A stretch of 64,000 bases of DNA from Acidianus sp. HS-5. GTDB lineage: Archaea > Thermoproteota > Thermoprotei_A > Sulfolobales > Sulfolobaceae. A program made the translations under genes and the position numbers. Numbering within the stretch: the stretch's first letter is position 1; every line of letters begins with the position of its first letter. Location: positions 496,001 to 560,000 of the forward strand of contig NZ_AP025245.1 in the NCBI RefSeq assembly GCF_021655615.1, in the 5' to 3' direction. Shown piece by piece: positions 52,288 through 61,173 of the stretch. The notes under the pieces were generated by a model, which saw nothing but the letters and a program-made list of their open reading frames with translations, was not told where the DNA came from and made no database searches.

Positions 52288-52714
52288 CCTTTTCTATAAC
52301 TTCTTGTAATGTATTTATGCTCTTTTCTTCATCCTCATCAGAGGAAATTTCTGCAAGCGTTGTTAATATTATTTCTCTTAAGCCTGAGTTCCATATAATT
52401 TGTCTTAAATCTAAAATATTTTTATCAGAAAGCCTTGATATAATAGTCAAAAGTAACGCATATGAAGTCCTCTTATTTCCGTCAGCAAAAGGATGTCCAG
52501 AAGCGATGTGGTGAATAAGTACTGCTAAACTCCTACTAATGTTATGGTTCTCCTCAAAGTCATAAATTGCGGAATAAATCGCTCCGTCTATGTTATCTGG
52601 ATTAACTAAACCGAAAGTTGATGATGGGTCTTCATTTACTACTTGTTGATTTAACCATATGATGAAGTCCTTATCTAAGGAATTTAATATTGTTTGAAAT
52701 TTGCTTTCCATCAA
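52262..52714 (-). CDS. Fic/Doc-family protein
   Basis: 150 residues with the Fic active-site motif HPFADGNKR at 74-82, fully intact. Fic enzymes transfer AMP from ATP, and Doc-type ones phosphate, to protein hydroxyls; short proteins like this are often toxins. The inhibitory glutamate helix is not obvious: (S/T)xxxE(G/N) is not seen by eye, so inhibition may come from another protein. The only neighbour is the convergent 61-residue gene. Which of AMP transfer or phosphorylation applies is unknown. Confidence 0.88.
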   Translation of the reverse strand: MMESKFQTILNSLDKDFIIWLNQQVVNEDPSSTFGLVNPDNIDGAIYSAIYDFEENHNISRSLAVLIHHIASGHPFADGNKRTSYALLLTIISRLSDKNILDLRQIIWNSGLREIILTTLAEISSDEDEEKSINTLQEVIEKVIDLSCRH

Positions 52715-52956
52715 GATGCTTTTTCATGTAGCTATATATTGTTTTCTACAGAAAGCCGAATCTAATACTAACAAAGCTCTCTTAAAAACTTGTCAGTAAA
52801 TTATGTATCTCTCATTGAGCTTGTATGAAAGCGTGGTAGAGCGTTTAATGAGCAGCAAAACAACAGGGCATTGCATAGTATTCAGTGGTCGCGAGAAGGT
52901 CAGTAAGATCTGAATTACAGAAGAACTAAAAGGATAATCCAAAAGAGCGTGTCGGT

Positions 52957-53337
52957 TTAATCTATCACTGGTTTAAGGAACTTTATAAGGAAAGATACAA
53001 CGGGTTTAAGAGGTCTTGCAATAGTCTTTAATGCCTTAAGTAAGCTTTTGCGTATGAATTCATATATTCCTATTCCTAAAGATATCAAACCCAGTCCAAG
53101 GAATATGGGCCATAATGAGGCATATCCGGGTGGTCTGATACAAGTATATAATCCCTGAGCTTTCTCACCCGGGTTACAAATATATGATGACGGCAGTGGA
53201 GGAGGCTGAGGATGATTTATTCGATATATAACATGATCTATTGTATGAAGGTAAACTGCTGTAGTGAGAAATATCCCGAAAAGAATTATTGCAGTTAGTC
53301 CTATTATTAACCGTTTGTTCACCTGATAAATATCCAA
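52957..53337 (-). CDS. Two-helix membrane protein, 126 residues
   Basis: Helix one (RLIIGLTAIILFGIFLTTAV), then a Pro-rich outside loop with a cysteine pair (HPQPPPLPSSYICNPGEK, LYTCIRPPGY) that may form a disulfide, helix two (WPIFLGLGLISLGIGIYEFI), and a basic amphipathic tail. No family recognised. Confidence 0.55.
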   Translation of the reverse strand: MDIYQVNKRLIIGLTAIILFGIFLTTAVYLHTIDHVIYRINHPQPPPLPSSYICNPGEKAQGLYTCIRPPGYASLWPIFLGLGLISLGIGIYEFIRKSLLKALKTIARPLKPVVSFLIKFLKPVID

Positions 53338-53711
53338 AATAAAGAAAAAAGAGTAACGGCTACAGAAGTATACAACCGAAACGTGAGGGCTGATGGGATA
53401 AAGTTTGTCATAGTCAAACAGTTTAAAAACTTAAGATTACACTAAATAAGACTATTAGAGTTTCATATGAAATTGTATATTTTCACTAGTAATACTTGTA
53501 TATCTTGTTCTCAAATCTCCGTCTCATAATTTCGGACTCAACTAGAACTTTCAAGTTATCTTGCTGTGCAATTAATGAAGAATATAGTAAATTTTTTAAA
53601 TAACTTGATCTCTGACTCTCTGTCAAAAATATCTTTCAAATTATCCTTAGGTCTAGGGTTGAAAAGCGATTTTACTTACCCCCTGGTAAGTAACTTACCA
53701 CCACCCAAGTT
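53338..53711. other. Gene-free stretch with a redox-protein fragment and switching hairpins
   Basis: At 53467-53529 a 20-codon frame reads MKLYIFTSNTCISCSQISVS, like the first strand and CxxC of a thioredoxin/glutaredoxin, then stops: probably a relic. At 53672-53699 two mutually exclusive hairpins are possible. Otherwise AT-rich with no gene. Confidence 0.45.
53672..53699. repeat. Overlapping inverted repeats able to form alternative hairpins
   Basis: TTACTTACC (53672-53680) pairs perfectly with GGTAAGTAA (53685-53693) around CCCT; the latter also begins GGTAAG-TAA-CTTACC (53685-53699), a second hairpin. It lies 13 bp past the stop of the HPP gene on the minus strand. Confidence 0.5.
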
Positions 53712-54164
53712 TTATTTCTTTTCATATACCTTCATCAGCTTTGATAGACCAAAGTTTATCCCCTCAATTGTTATTACTCCAGCGAAAACGGGATGGAGAA
53801 TATAAAGCGGAGAAACCCTTTCTAAGACTCCTAGGAAAGTAGCTAAGATCGAAGGAGGGTGTTCTATATTTAGGAGAAGCTCTATACCGTAAGATATTAT
53901 AGACGCTATAACTGCAATAAATATCCCAGAGCCTACTAAAGTAACGAAGATTACTGCAATCACTGCTGACAACAAGTAAGAAGAGATTATGACTAAACTC
54001 CTCTGGAATTTCCATGCAGGGTCAGGAAGCTTAGTGGCTGCAGTTGCTAAAAAAGGAGGAAGAATAAAGGCTACATGAGTTTCCACAGAAAGAATTGTTA
54101 CTATAGATATTGCGATTACAAGATTAATGAATGCAAAGACCTTGTACTTCTTAGCAAGTTCCAT
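53712..54164 (-). CDS. HPP-family membrane protein
   Basis: 150 residues with four or five membrane helices. AFILPPFLATAATKLPDPAW and IEHPPSILATFLGV match the HPP family, named for this motif, of which some plant members carry nitrite. The substrate here is unknown. The gene is alone on its strand; TATA-like sequence is seen about 30 bp upstream (AAAAACGTTC region, weak). Confidence 0.75.
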   Translation of the reverse strand: MELAKKYKVFAFINLVIAISIVTILSVETHVAFILPPFLATAATKLPDPAWKFQRSLVIISSYLLSAVIAVIFVTLVGSGIFIAVIASIISYGIELLLNIEHPPSILATFLGVLERVSPLYILHPVFAGVITIEGINFGLSKLMKVYEKK

Positions 54165-54218
54165 AAAAATATGTATTGAGAACGTTTTTATTCTCTTTCA
54201 TCTCTCTTAACAAGTCAG

Positions 54219-54670
54219 CTATAAATCCATTTTTCTGAACCTCAGATAACCTAGGAAAAATAGACCTATTATCCGGGCTAACTGAGAGGCTATAGAAATT
54301 CCCAGATTGAACGGGCATTTGCAAGGGTTAGGTTGGCTAACAAGTAAGATATAACTTTACAGACCGACGTATGGTTAATGTAGTGAATAATCAAATTGGC
54401 AGTAGATGGATGGAGAAACACTCTTGGGTTATTAAAAACATAACCTTTGATAGTAACTTCTGTCCCGTTCCAAAAAACTTCGCCTACGAAGTTCAAATCG
54501 TAATACGAGTATGAAGGCAATTTTTCTAAAGAGGAGCTGTAAACGTTGTATGCAGTACCTATGCCAATTACCGTAAGGACTACTAAAAAGGCAATAACTG
54601 ACGGCCTAAAGAAGGACCTCTTAAAATCATAAAATATTAGATTCGTAATTCCACCTTGAAATCTAGTTTT
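54219..54670 (-). pseudogene. Relic of an ABC-2-type permease or similar membrane protein
   Basis: From about 54640 an open minus-strand frame reads NLIFYDFKRSFFRPSVIAFL and VVLTVIGIGTAYNVYSSSLE without any ATG at the front, then a beta-type region and a stop at 54290. After a frame change, ASQLARIIGLFFLGYLRFRK continues to 54219. The N-terminal FKRSFxRPS then long helix is typical of archaeal ABC-2 permeases. It seems a truncated, shifted fragment. Confidence 0.4.
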
Positions 54671-54701
54671 TATAAAAATTTGAATTAGTATTTAAGAATT
54701 A

Positions 54702-55070
54702 TCATAATTTTGTTTCATTTTTACTAAGTCTTATCCACGTATTTCCTCTTCTCTCATAAAGAGGTCTTACCTCCCTATAAATTTCCATAACCTCGTCCCA
54801 GAATTGCTCATCTTTTTCGATCGCTTTTCCCTCCTCAATTATTTGTAACAAAAACGTTGAACCTTCCCTCAGCTTCTTTAGGAATACTTCAGTGTTCATG
54901 AAAATTGCATCTACTTCTCCAGGAAACATCTTAATTATCCTAAGGTAAAGGTCATCTGGTACTTTCCTAGGGTCTTTAGGTATTTCATCTCCAACAACCA
55001 AAACGTCGTAGTCGCTGTTTTGCGTAAAATCCCCCCTGGCTCTAGAACCGAAGAGCATTATTAACTTCAT
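54702..55070 (-). CDS. MNT-type nucleotidyltransferase (HEPN-MNT antitoxin)
   Basis: 122 residues. The polymerase-beta fold signature is G8-S9 with D20 and D22 (LFGSRARGDFTQNSDYDVLV), and D54 (GEVDAIF) is the third acid. In HEPN-MNT pairs such proteins neutralise the HEPN ribonuclease, in studied cases by adding AMP to it. The start overlaps the HEPN stop by 4 bp (ATGA), so the two are one unit with HEPN first. Confidence 0.85.
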   Translation of the reverse strand: MKLIMLFGSRARGDFTQNSDYDVLVVGDEIPKDPRKVPDDLYLRIIKMFPGEVDAIFMNTEVFLKKLREGSTFLLQIIEEGKAIEKDEQFWDEVMEIYREVRPLYERRGNTWIRLSKNETKL

Positions 55071-55438
55071 TTCTGCATCTCACCTTTTACCCAATTAAGT
55101 ATTTTAACAGCACAATTCATACAATCATCAGCGTCCTTTTCTGTATAAAACTCATAGGGAGAACCTTCTGGGTAAACATCTGGACATCTAGTAAGTACGT
55201 ATTGCTTATCAAGAAAAGTAGCACACTGGAATATGTCAGCAGGTGGGTTTTGTATAAGGTGAGAAATTGAGTGCCCTCTCTTTTCGAGTCCATTCAACTG
55301 TAGGAGTGCTTTTATTGCTTTTTCCGCAGATTGTTGAGAAAGGAAGCAAGCTAATTCATAATATCCTCCAGCCTTAGCGTGTTTAGCTTCTTCCAGGTCT
55401 CTTTCTGCCTGCTTAAGCCAGTCCTCTACTCTCTTCAC
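55067..55438 (-). CDS. HEPN-domain protein (HEPN-MNT toxin)
   Basis: 123 residues: RVEDWLKQAERDLEEAKHAK, then YYELACFLSQQSAEKAIKAL, the standard HEPN helices, and LTRCPDVYPEGSPYEFYTEK near the C-terminus, where R-x4-6-H would be the ribonuclease motif. Here no histidine follows the arginine; the TRxPDVxP form belongs to the common archaeal HEPN type whose activity is less certain. It precedes the MNT gene with a 4-bp overlap. Confidence 0.85.
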   Translation of the reverse strand: MKRVEDWLKQAERDLEEAKHAKAGGYYELACFLSQQSAEKAIKALLQLNGLEKRGHSISHLIQNPPADIFQCATFLDKQYVLTRCPDVYPEGSPYEFYTEKDADDCMNCAVKILNWVKGEMQK

Positions 55439-55483
55439 AGGATATAATGGAAAATGGACAATAATAAGTTATACTTAGTCAGA

Positions 55484-55583
55484 CCTAGAAGGTCAAGGCA
55501 AACTATGAGGGTTCACGTAATGTGAAGCATAGCAATCAATAGTGTTATTACATAAATATACTGCATTACCTTGACCTTTAAGG
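55484..55583. repeat. Structured inverted-repeat element before tldD
   Basis: AAGGTCAAGG (55489-55498) is repeated inverted as CCTTGACCTT (55569-55578), with CCT/AGG flanks extending it. Nested inside, CTATG (55503-55507) and TTCAC (55512-55516) pair with GTGAA (55522-55526) and CATAG (55528-55532) around GTAAT. The whole could fold as a long two-tier hairpin RNA or be a small mobile element. Confidence 0.5.
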
Positions 55584-55655
55584 CCTAACCAAGTTAAGAT
55601 GTTAGTAATGAGTATTCTGGCAAAGGATTAAATAAATCAACGTCATAATAAGAAT

Positions 55656-57029
55656 ATGGACTTAGAAAACCTCGTTAAAAAATTCGATTCGTATAAGTAC
55701 CTTGAAGCGAGATATCACAAGAACGATTCCACATCTATTTTCCTAATGAACGGGCAACTACTGGGATTAACCAAGGAATCCTATTCGGGCTACTCTTTGA
55801 GAGCTTACGATAGAGGGATACTCTACTTTTCATCATCGTCGGATCCGGAAAGCCTTAAACTAAATGCTGTAGAAAGCAAAGGCTGGGAAGAATTTGGTAA
55901 CGAGAAAGTCGATGCTGGGAAATATGAAGTTAAACAAGTAAAACCTTTTGACTCAACTCCTATTGATGAGAAGATAAAATATTTCAAGGATATTTACAAT
56001 CGACTAAAGGCACTTGATATTAAATCAAAATTGGTAAATTTTAACATATGGTATTCAGAATCGACTGAAGAGAAGAGGATAATGTTTAGAGACGGTTCAG
56101 CAGTTGAAGGTTTAGTTCCGAGGATAGGAATTTATTATTCCCTCGTGTTACAATACCAAGATAGGACTGTAACAGTATTTTCTGATGAATTCGGAGCAAG
56201 CGGCGGACTTGAACTACTAGATAGCTGGAAGATTGGAGATAAACTTGAAGAGAAAATGAGGGAAGTTGACAAGGTCTTAACGAGAGGAAAACCAGTGAAA
56301 GATGGAAAAACTGACGTTATACTGAGTTCAATGTTAGCAGGAATCATGGCCCATGAATCCGTGGGTCATCCCTTTGAAGCTGATAGAGTTTTAGGAAGGG
56401 AAGGTGCTCAAGCTGGATTAAGTTACTTAAAGGACTTGAAAACTAAAAGGATAGGGAGCGAAGCAGTTAGCGTTATTGACGACCCTACAGTTCAGAACAG
56501 TAACGGCTTCTTTACAATAGACGATGAAGGAGTCAAGGCTAGGGCTAAGTACTTAATAAAGGATGGAGAAGTAAATGAACTATTGCAGGATAGGTTTTCC
56601 TCACCTAAGTTTAACGTTGAAAGTAACGGTTCAGCTAGGGCTATGAGCTATAATAGGGAACCGATAATAAGGATGTCCAATACCTTCTTTAAGCCTGGAA
56701 ACATGAGTTTTGAAGAACTCATAGAGGATGTAAAGGATGGAGTTTATTTTAAGAGCTACATGGAGTGGAACATTGATGATATGAGGCTAGGAGAAAGGTA
56801 TGTAGGGTTAGAGGCTTATGAAATAAAGAACGGTGAACTAGGAGATCCCCTCCTTTTCCCCGTACTTGAAGGTAAGACTACTGAATTCCTTCCTGCAGTT
56901 GATGCTGCAGATAAGGAGCTTAAATTTTATGCAGGGATATGCGGTAAAGGAGACCCAGATCAAGGAATCCCAGTGTGGTTAGGAGGACCAGATTTAAGAT
57001 TGAGGAATGTGAGGGTTAAGGTGATGTAA
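55656..57029 (+). CDS. tldD: TldD-family metalloprotease subunit
   Basis: 457 residues. H233-E-S-V-G-H238 is the HExxxH zinc motif of TldD, in GIMAHESVGHPFEADRV. TldD and TldE form a heterodimer that cleaves unfolded or modified peptides; in bacteria they mature peptides such as microcins and PQQ precursors. The gene is followed without a gap by tldE. Upstream lies a structured inverted repeat. Its archaeal substrate is unknown. Confidence 0.93.
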   Translation: MDLENLVKKFDSYKYLEARYHKNDSTSIFLMNGQLLGLTKESYSGYSLRAYDRGILYFSSSSDPESLKLNAVESKGWEEFGNEKVDAGKYEVKQVKPFDSTPIDEKIKYFKDIYNRLKALDIKSKLVNFNIWYSESTEEKRIMFRDGSAVEGLVPRIGIYYSLVLQYQDRTVTVFSDEFGASGGLELLDSWKIGDKLEEKMREVDKVLTRGKPVKDGKTDVILSSMLAGIMAHESVGHPFEADRVLGREGAQAGLSYLKDLKTKRIGSEAVSVIDDPTVQNSNGFFTIDDEGVKARAKYLIKDGEVNELLQDRFSSPKFNVESNGSARAMSYNREPIIRMSNTFFKPGNMSFEELIEDVKDGVYFKSYMEWNIDDMRLGERYVGLEAYEIKNGELGDPLLFPVLEGKTTEFLPAVDAADKELKFYAGICGKGDPDQGIPVWLGGPDLRLRNVRVKVM

Positions 57030-58256
57030 ATGGAATTAGAAGAATCAACTTTCAGAACCAGGATAGAGAGGAGTGTAATAAAATTCGTTTACGGTAAGGT
57101 ATCAGCAGTACAGAGACTTACTGACGATGTTTCTTACACGCTTCTCAAGAAAGGGAAGAAGTACATTATAACCACCTCTAGAGGAGAGGAGAGCAAAGAT
57201 AATCTAGAAAAACTTATAGCAGTAATGGACGAACCTATGATATCTCCAAAGATCTCTGACAATACTGGTGATTACAAGGTAGAAAAACTCGACGCAAAAA
57301 TAGAGAAATTAAGAGAAGAGCCTAATGAGCTGATTTCGATAGTAACTGAAGCAAAGTACCCGATCTCAGGAATTATCAACATAACAAAGTCTACCGTAAC
57401 TCTTACTACGTCTAACGGCTTTAAAGGGACTGACATCAGAAATTCCGTGGACGGTTATTTTAGGGCGTTCAACGGAGAATTTACAGGTCAGTGGGCATTT
57501 GCGTCCTCCAGATATTCAGAATCTGAAGTTAAGGAGAGCGTTGAAAACGCTTGTGAATTCGCTTCAATTACTAGGAAAGTTGATGTGGGAGACGGCGTTT
57601 ATGACTTAGTCCTCTCTCCTTTAGTATTTGCAAATTTAATGAACAATTTAGCTCAGATGTCCTCAGGACTTTCAATAATGATGGGTGAATCAATGTTTTC
57701 CAAGTTTAAGCCAGGAGATAAAATTGCTAGTGAAAAATTCACTTTCTCTGACTCCCCTAGGGAGGATAGACCTAATTCAATTGACTTCGATATGGAGGCT
57801 ACTTTCACTAGGAATAAAAAGATAATAAACAGCGGAGTATTTGAAACTCCACTGCTCAACAACGAGATAGCAGAGATCATGGGTACAAAGTCTACCGGTA
57901 ATGCAGGCTGGATATCTCCTACACCTTGGACTTTAGAAGTTGATGGAGGCAAAGTGAGTAAGGACTCTCTCCTTTCAGGGAATGTGATATTCTTTAATAA
58001 TAATTGGTATACTAGGTTCCAGAACTACGTTGAAGGAAACTTCTCTACAGTAGGTAGGGATGCAGTAGTAGTTTACAAGAACGGTAACATAGAAGGTGTT
58101 GCAGGAAGGTTAAGGATTGCAGACAGCTTACTGAACGTCATAAGGAACATAGAGGAGTTATCGAAGGATAGATACTCAGTAAAGTGGTGGGACTCTCCAA
58201 TTCCAGTACTTTCTCCTTATGTACTAGTGAGCAAAGTGAAGGTGAGTAAGGCATGA
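57030..58256 (+). CDS. tldE: TldE/PmbA-family partner subunit
   Basis: 408 residues, lacking the HExxxH motif as expected of TldE. Family segments include GDGVYDLVLSPLVFANLMNN, GDKIASEKFTFSDSP and STGNAGWISPTPWTLEV. The ATG directly follows the tldD TAA. It shapes the tunnel that threads peptides to the TldD active site. Confidence 0.92.
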   Translation: MELEESTFRTRIERSVIKFVYGKVSAVQRLTDDVSYTLLKKGKKYIITTSRGEESKDNLEKLIAVMDEPMISPKISDNTGDYKVEKLDAKIEKLREEPNELISIVTEAKYPISGIINITKSTVTLTTSNGFKGTDIRNSVDGYFRAFNGEFTGQWAFASSRYSESEVKESVENACEFASITRKVDVGDGVYDLVLSPLVFANLMNNLAQMSSGLSIMMGESMFSKFKPGDKIASEKFTFSDSPREDRPNSIDFDMEATFTRNKKIINSGVFETPLLNNEIAEIMGTKSTGNAGWISPTPWTLEVDGGKVSKDSLLSGNVIFFNNNWYTRFQNYVEGNFSTVGRDAVVVYKNGNIEGVAGRLRIADSLLNVIRNIEELSKDRYSVKWWDSPIPVLSPYVLVSKVKVSKA

Positions 58257-58257
58257 G

Positions 58258-59103
58258 TTAACACACTACAGTTACCGGTTTCATGAAGAAAGCTATTACG
58301 AAAAGTGATGTAGTTTCAGTGTTTACGTTTCCCTTAGGTACTATTGTGCCGTTTACTACTAAGTAGCAAGTAAAATAACCTCCTATTGCAGACTGCAAAT
58401 GCGAGGACACGTTGTAAATCTCTTTTATGCATTTAAAATACTCCATCGCAAAGGTCTTGTTAAAAGAGTATATGTACTTCCAAGCTATTACCGCTAAAGC
58501 AAGCTTATATGATGAATATTTACCGTCGAAAGCTTCATCTACAAAACCGTAGCCATTCCAGAAGTCCCTCATTGTCACTGAAAATACGTGCATTGCTTCG
58601 CTGTAGTTATAGTTCTCGAGGAGGTAAATTGAATATAAGAAGGAGATATCAGCGTATACATACCAGTTAAGGTAATTTCTAGAGGGGTTTGTAAAGTTAG
58701 TAATGTAAACGTTTTGCTTTACTTCCGTACAGCTCGGACACCTAAAACACCAGGAAAAATTGTGAATTCCTAGGAGGACTAAATAAGGGCTTAATGCGTA
58801 CTTCCCTATCGATACTTTATAAGATAGATTGAGGTACTTTTCTGCAATTGATGCAAGAAGATTGTCGCTCTCTATGTAATAAACGTTACTGTAGGGAGTG
58901 TCTTTAAAGAGGCCTAAAGAGGAGTTATACGTCACCTTGTAGTAGTTTTTAGCTAAGCAGATGGATATAGGAGGATATAATTTGCAATTGCAAGAGAAAG
59001 AGACGTCTATTCTTACAATCTTTTCTCCTTGAGAGGATAAAATTATTAATAAAGAAATGATTACTATTCCTGTTATTGCGACAGCTATTATTTTCTTATT
59101 CAT
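58258..59103 (-). CDS. Exported glycoprotein-like protein, 281 residues
   Basis: One N-terminal signal/anchor (KIIAVAITGIVIISLLIILS), then an outside domain of about 255 residues with at least eight N-x-S/T sites and a cysteine cluster (FSCNCKLYPPISIC, WCFRCPSC). The middle looks helical with repeated aromatic residues (YVYADISFLYSIYLLENYNY), as in alpha/alpha-barrel proteins. Convergent with tldE, one base apart. Family not recognised. Confidence 0.65.
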   Translation of the reverse strand: MNKKIIAVAITGIVIISLLIILSSQGEKIVRIDVSFSCNCKLYPPISICLAKNYYKVTYNSSLGLFKDTPYSNVYYIESDNLLASIAEKYLNLSYKVSIGKYALSPYLVLLGIHNFSWCFRCPSCTEVKQNVYITNFTNPSRNYLNWYVYADISFLYSIYLLENYNYSEAMHVFSVTMRDFWNGYGFVDEAFDGKYSSYKLALAVIAWKYIYSFNKTFAMEYFKCIKEIYNVSSHLQSAIGGYFTCYLVVNGTIVPKGNVNTETTSLFVIAFFMKPVTVVC

Positions 59104-59153
59104 ATCGGTAAAAGGTTAAAACTAAAATAAAAATTCTTTAGCATTTCCCTCAA

Positions 59154-59888
59154 TTAAGGGTTTTCAATATCAAGCTCTAAGAGTAATGGGTAATGGTCTG
59201 ATCCTTCCAATTTTAGAATTCTGCAATCCTTAATTTCGTTCTTCAGTTCTGGAGAAACTAGGCAGTAATCAATCCTCATAGCCTTCCATTTAAATCTATA
59301 ACTCCTCCAAGTAAATTCGTTCTTATTAGGATTAATTAGTTTGTAAGCGTCTGTAAATCCTAGATCGCCAATCACGTGTTTAACTATTCCCTTTCCTGAG
59401 GAGTTAAAGCTGGCTCTTTTTCGTCCCAAAAAGATGAATCCCTCTTGCACCTCACTGCGTTAAAATCACCGCAAATTATTACAGGCTTTCTTTCCATCAA
59501 CATCACCATGAAATCCTCTAGGTCTCATCGAACTTTATCTTTAAGTCCAACCTCTTTAACTCATCCCCAGCCCTTGGAAAGTAGGAGTTAATTAAGAAGA
59601 ATTTCTCAAACTCAAGGGTTAAAACTCTCCCTTCCTCGTGGAACTCTTCAACGGTTAAACCTTTTATTACATTCATCTGCTTTAACGGATTATTGTCATA
59701 ACTCCACCGTACCCTTTTTCTTTGTGGAGAAAGACTCCTATCGCAAAGTCGGAAAATAGCAAATCGAGAGGCTTGTCTGAAGTCCTTATTTCCTGCAACA
59801 TAGCCACGTCGTATTTTAGTACTTCATCTAGGGAACCTTTCCTGGTTATTGCTTTTAAGTCGTTTACGTTCCAAGTTGCAATTTTCAC
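59154..59888 (-). pseudogene. Exonuclease III-like (Xth/ExoA) enzyme, decayed
   Basis: Fragments in order give most of an exonuclease III/AP endonuclease of about 245 residues: MKIATWNVNDLKAI and AMLQEIRTSD at the start, GYGGVMTI, VLTLEFEKFFLINSYFPRAG, PVIICGDFNAVRCKRDSS, KAMRIDYCLVSPEL and GSDHYPLLLEL with the catalytic DH. The reading frame shifts near 59680 and again near 59520 and 59430, and an in-frame TAG occurs at about 59530. Two open parts remain (59682-59888 and 59154-59450), neither active alone. Confidence 0.85.
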
Positions 59889-60021
59889 GATTATAGATAC
59901 GACGTAAGGATTTTAAATGATGGGTTAATACATGTTAGAGCAATAAACTACTAGCTTCTGTATTCTCCTCACTCTGGCTTTAAAACTAGAAGGTTTTATT
60001 CTCCAAATTTAACTCTCTATT

Positions 60022-60438
60022 ATGGATTGCTGTTTTAACTACATAGGTTTTGTGAGGAGAGACGACAACTCTACATCGAGGAAATCAATAGTTAAGATTG
60101 AAATTAAAGAGACTTACGCCGAAGGTTTAAAAGACATAGAAGAATTCTCACACTTAATAATTATTTATCACCTCCACTTAGCTGACCCTAACAAGGATTT
60201 AAAGAGAATTAGAGGAGGAGTTGAGGTAGGAGTTTTCGCAACAAGGTCTCAGCATAGGCCTAACTCAATAGGGATTTCCGTAGTTGAGCTAATAAAAAGG
60301 GAAGGGAACGTCTTATACGTTAAGGGTATAAATGCATTTGACGGTACTCCAATACTTGATATAAAGCCTTATGACGAGTGGGACTCAGTTCCTAATCCTA
60401 AAGTACCAGAATGGCATAAACTGAACGAAACGATTTAG
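60022..60438 (+). CDS. trmO: TrmO-family tRNA methyltransferase
   Basis: 138 residues of the TsaA/TrmO (UPF0066) family. FIGFVRR-like start, EFSHLIIIYHLHLAD, VGVFATRSQHRPNSIGISVV and INAFDGTPILDIKPYDEW are the family signature, with the SAM-binding RSQHRPN loop near 73-79. It methylates N6 of threonylcarbamoyladenosine at position 37 in certain tRNAs. Leaderless start likely. No operon partner. Confidence 0.9.
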   Translation: MDCCFNYIGFVRRDDNSTSRKSIVKIEIKETYAEGLKDIEEFSHLIIIYHLHLADPNKDLKRIRGGVEVGVFATRSQHRPNSIGISVVELIKREGNVLYVKGINAFDGTPILDIKPYDEWDSVPNPKVPEWHKLNETI

Positions 60439-60520
60439 TGATCTATCATACCAAGATTCACGAAAATAGGAAAAGCTTTCTAGGAAGAAAACAATAATTG
60501 CATATTGGTAGTGAAGTAAG

Positions 60521-60694
60521 TTGTCAAACGAGAAACCGTTTATTAAAGATCCATTAGCCTTTACATCAGGAATCATAAAAACTAACTTAAGTGTAAAGGA
60601 ACTAAAGGAATTAGCTGAAAAAGAAGCTGAAAAGGATGCATTAGAAAGGTACATGAGGAGACAAAATGCTGGAAAGAGATCTACTAGCTCGTGA
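60521..60694 (+). CDS. Small basic helical protein, 57 residues
   Basis: TTG 60521 opens a frame that follows an in-frame TGA, so no longer version exists. It reads MSNEKPFIKDPLAFTSGIIK, then a charged helix KELKELAEKEAEKDALERYM and a basic tail. GGTAGTGA-like bases precede the start. The codon pattern and helix look genuine; an antisense frame of similar size is less credible. Function unknown. Confidence 0.5.
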   Translation: MSNEKPFIKDPLAFTSGIIKTNLSVKELKELAEKEAEKDALERYMRRQNAGKRSTSS

Positions 60695-60840
60695 TTATAC
60701 ATCTGAAAAATCTAGACGTAACATCCAGCGGGAATTACTAATCTTTAACTTAAAGTAAACTAAATACATTTAAAAACAACTGCTACTATGTAGAGTAAAA
60801 AACTGGAATCTCCGTCAGCAGAATTTGCTTTAGTCACCAT

Positions 60841-61173
60841 TTATAGTACTCCAGTAACTTCACCTTCTTCTATTAGCCACTTTTTGCTTAATGCATAGCA
60901 CTTCTTATATTTCCTAGCCTCCTTAATCATACCTTCCTCACTGTCAAAACCGCCTATGAAATTACCGTCGCAAAATAAGGCATACTTTCCATCATTTACC
61001 GCGTCCCAAAACTCCTTACTCTTTATTACCATGAGCCTATCCAGATCTTTATTAACTAACCAAAGTTTTATAGCCTTGTTTATTGCTTCACTAACCGAGA
61101 TACCTTCAATTGACGCCTTAGCCTTTAACATTTTGTAAAGCCTTTCATCCACGCCTTTTATAGTCACTTTCAT
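60841..61173 (-). CDS. Ribbon-helix-helix protein
   Basis: 110 residues. MKVTIKGVDERLYKMLKAKA, then SIEGISVSEAINKAIKLWLV form a clear ribbon-helix-helix DNA-binding unit of the VapB/CopG type. The C-terminal 60 residues (SKEFWDAVNDGKYALFCDGN, then EEGMIKEARKYKKCYAL) form a small alpha/beta domain. A toxin partner is not next to it, so it may be a stand-alone regulator or an orphan antitoxin. Confidence 0.75.
   Translation of the reverse strand: MKVTIKGVDERLYKMLKAKASIEGISVSEAINKAIKLWLVNKDLDRLMVIKSKEFWDAVNDGKYALFCDGNFIGGFDSEEGMIKEARKYKKCYALSKKWLIEEGEVTGVL

Noticed and set aside
52803..52913. 36-codon plus-strand frame starting MYLSLSLYESVVERLMSS
   Set aside because: No promoter, no family resemblance, very short.
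60385..60702. 105-codon minus-strand frame
   Set aside because: Overlaps the TrmO end and a better plus-strand small gene; composition is the shadow of a helical charged protein.
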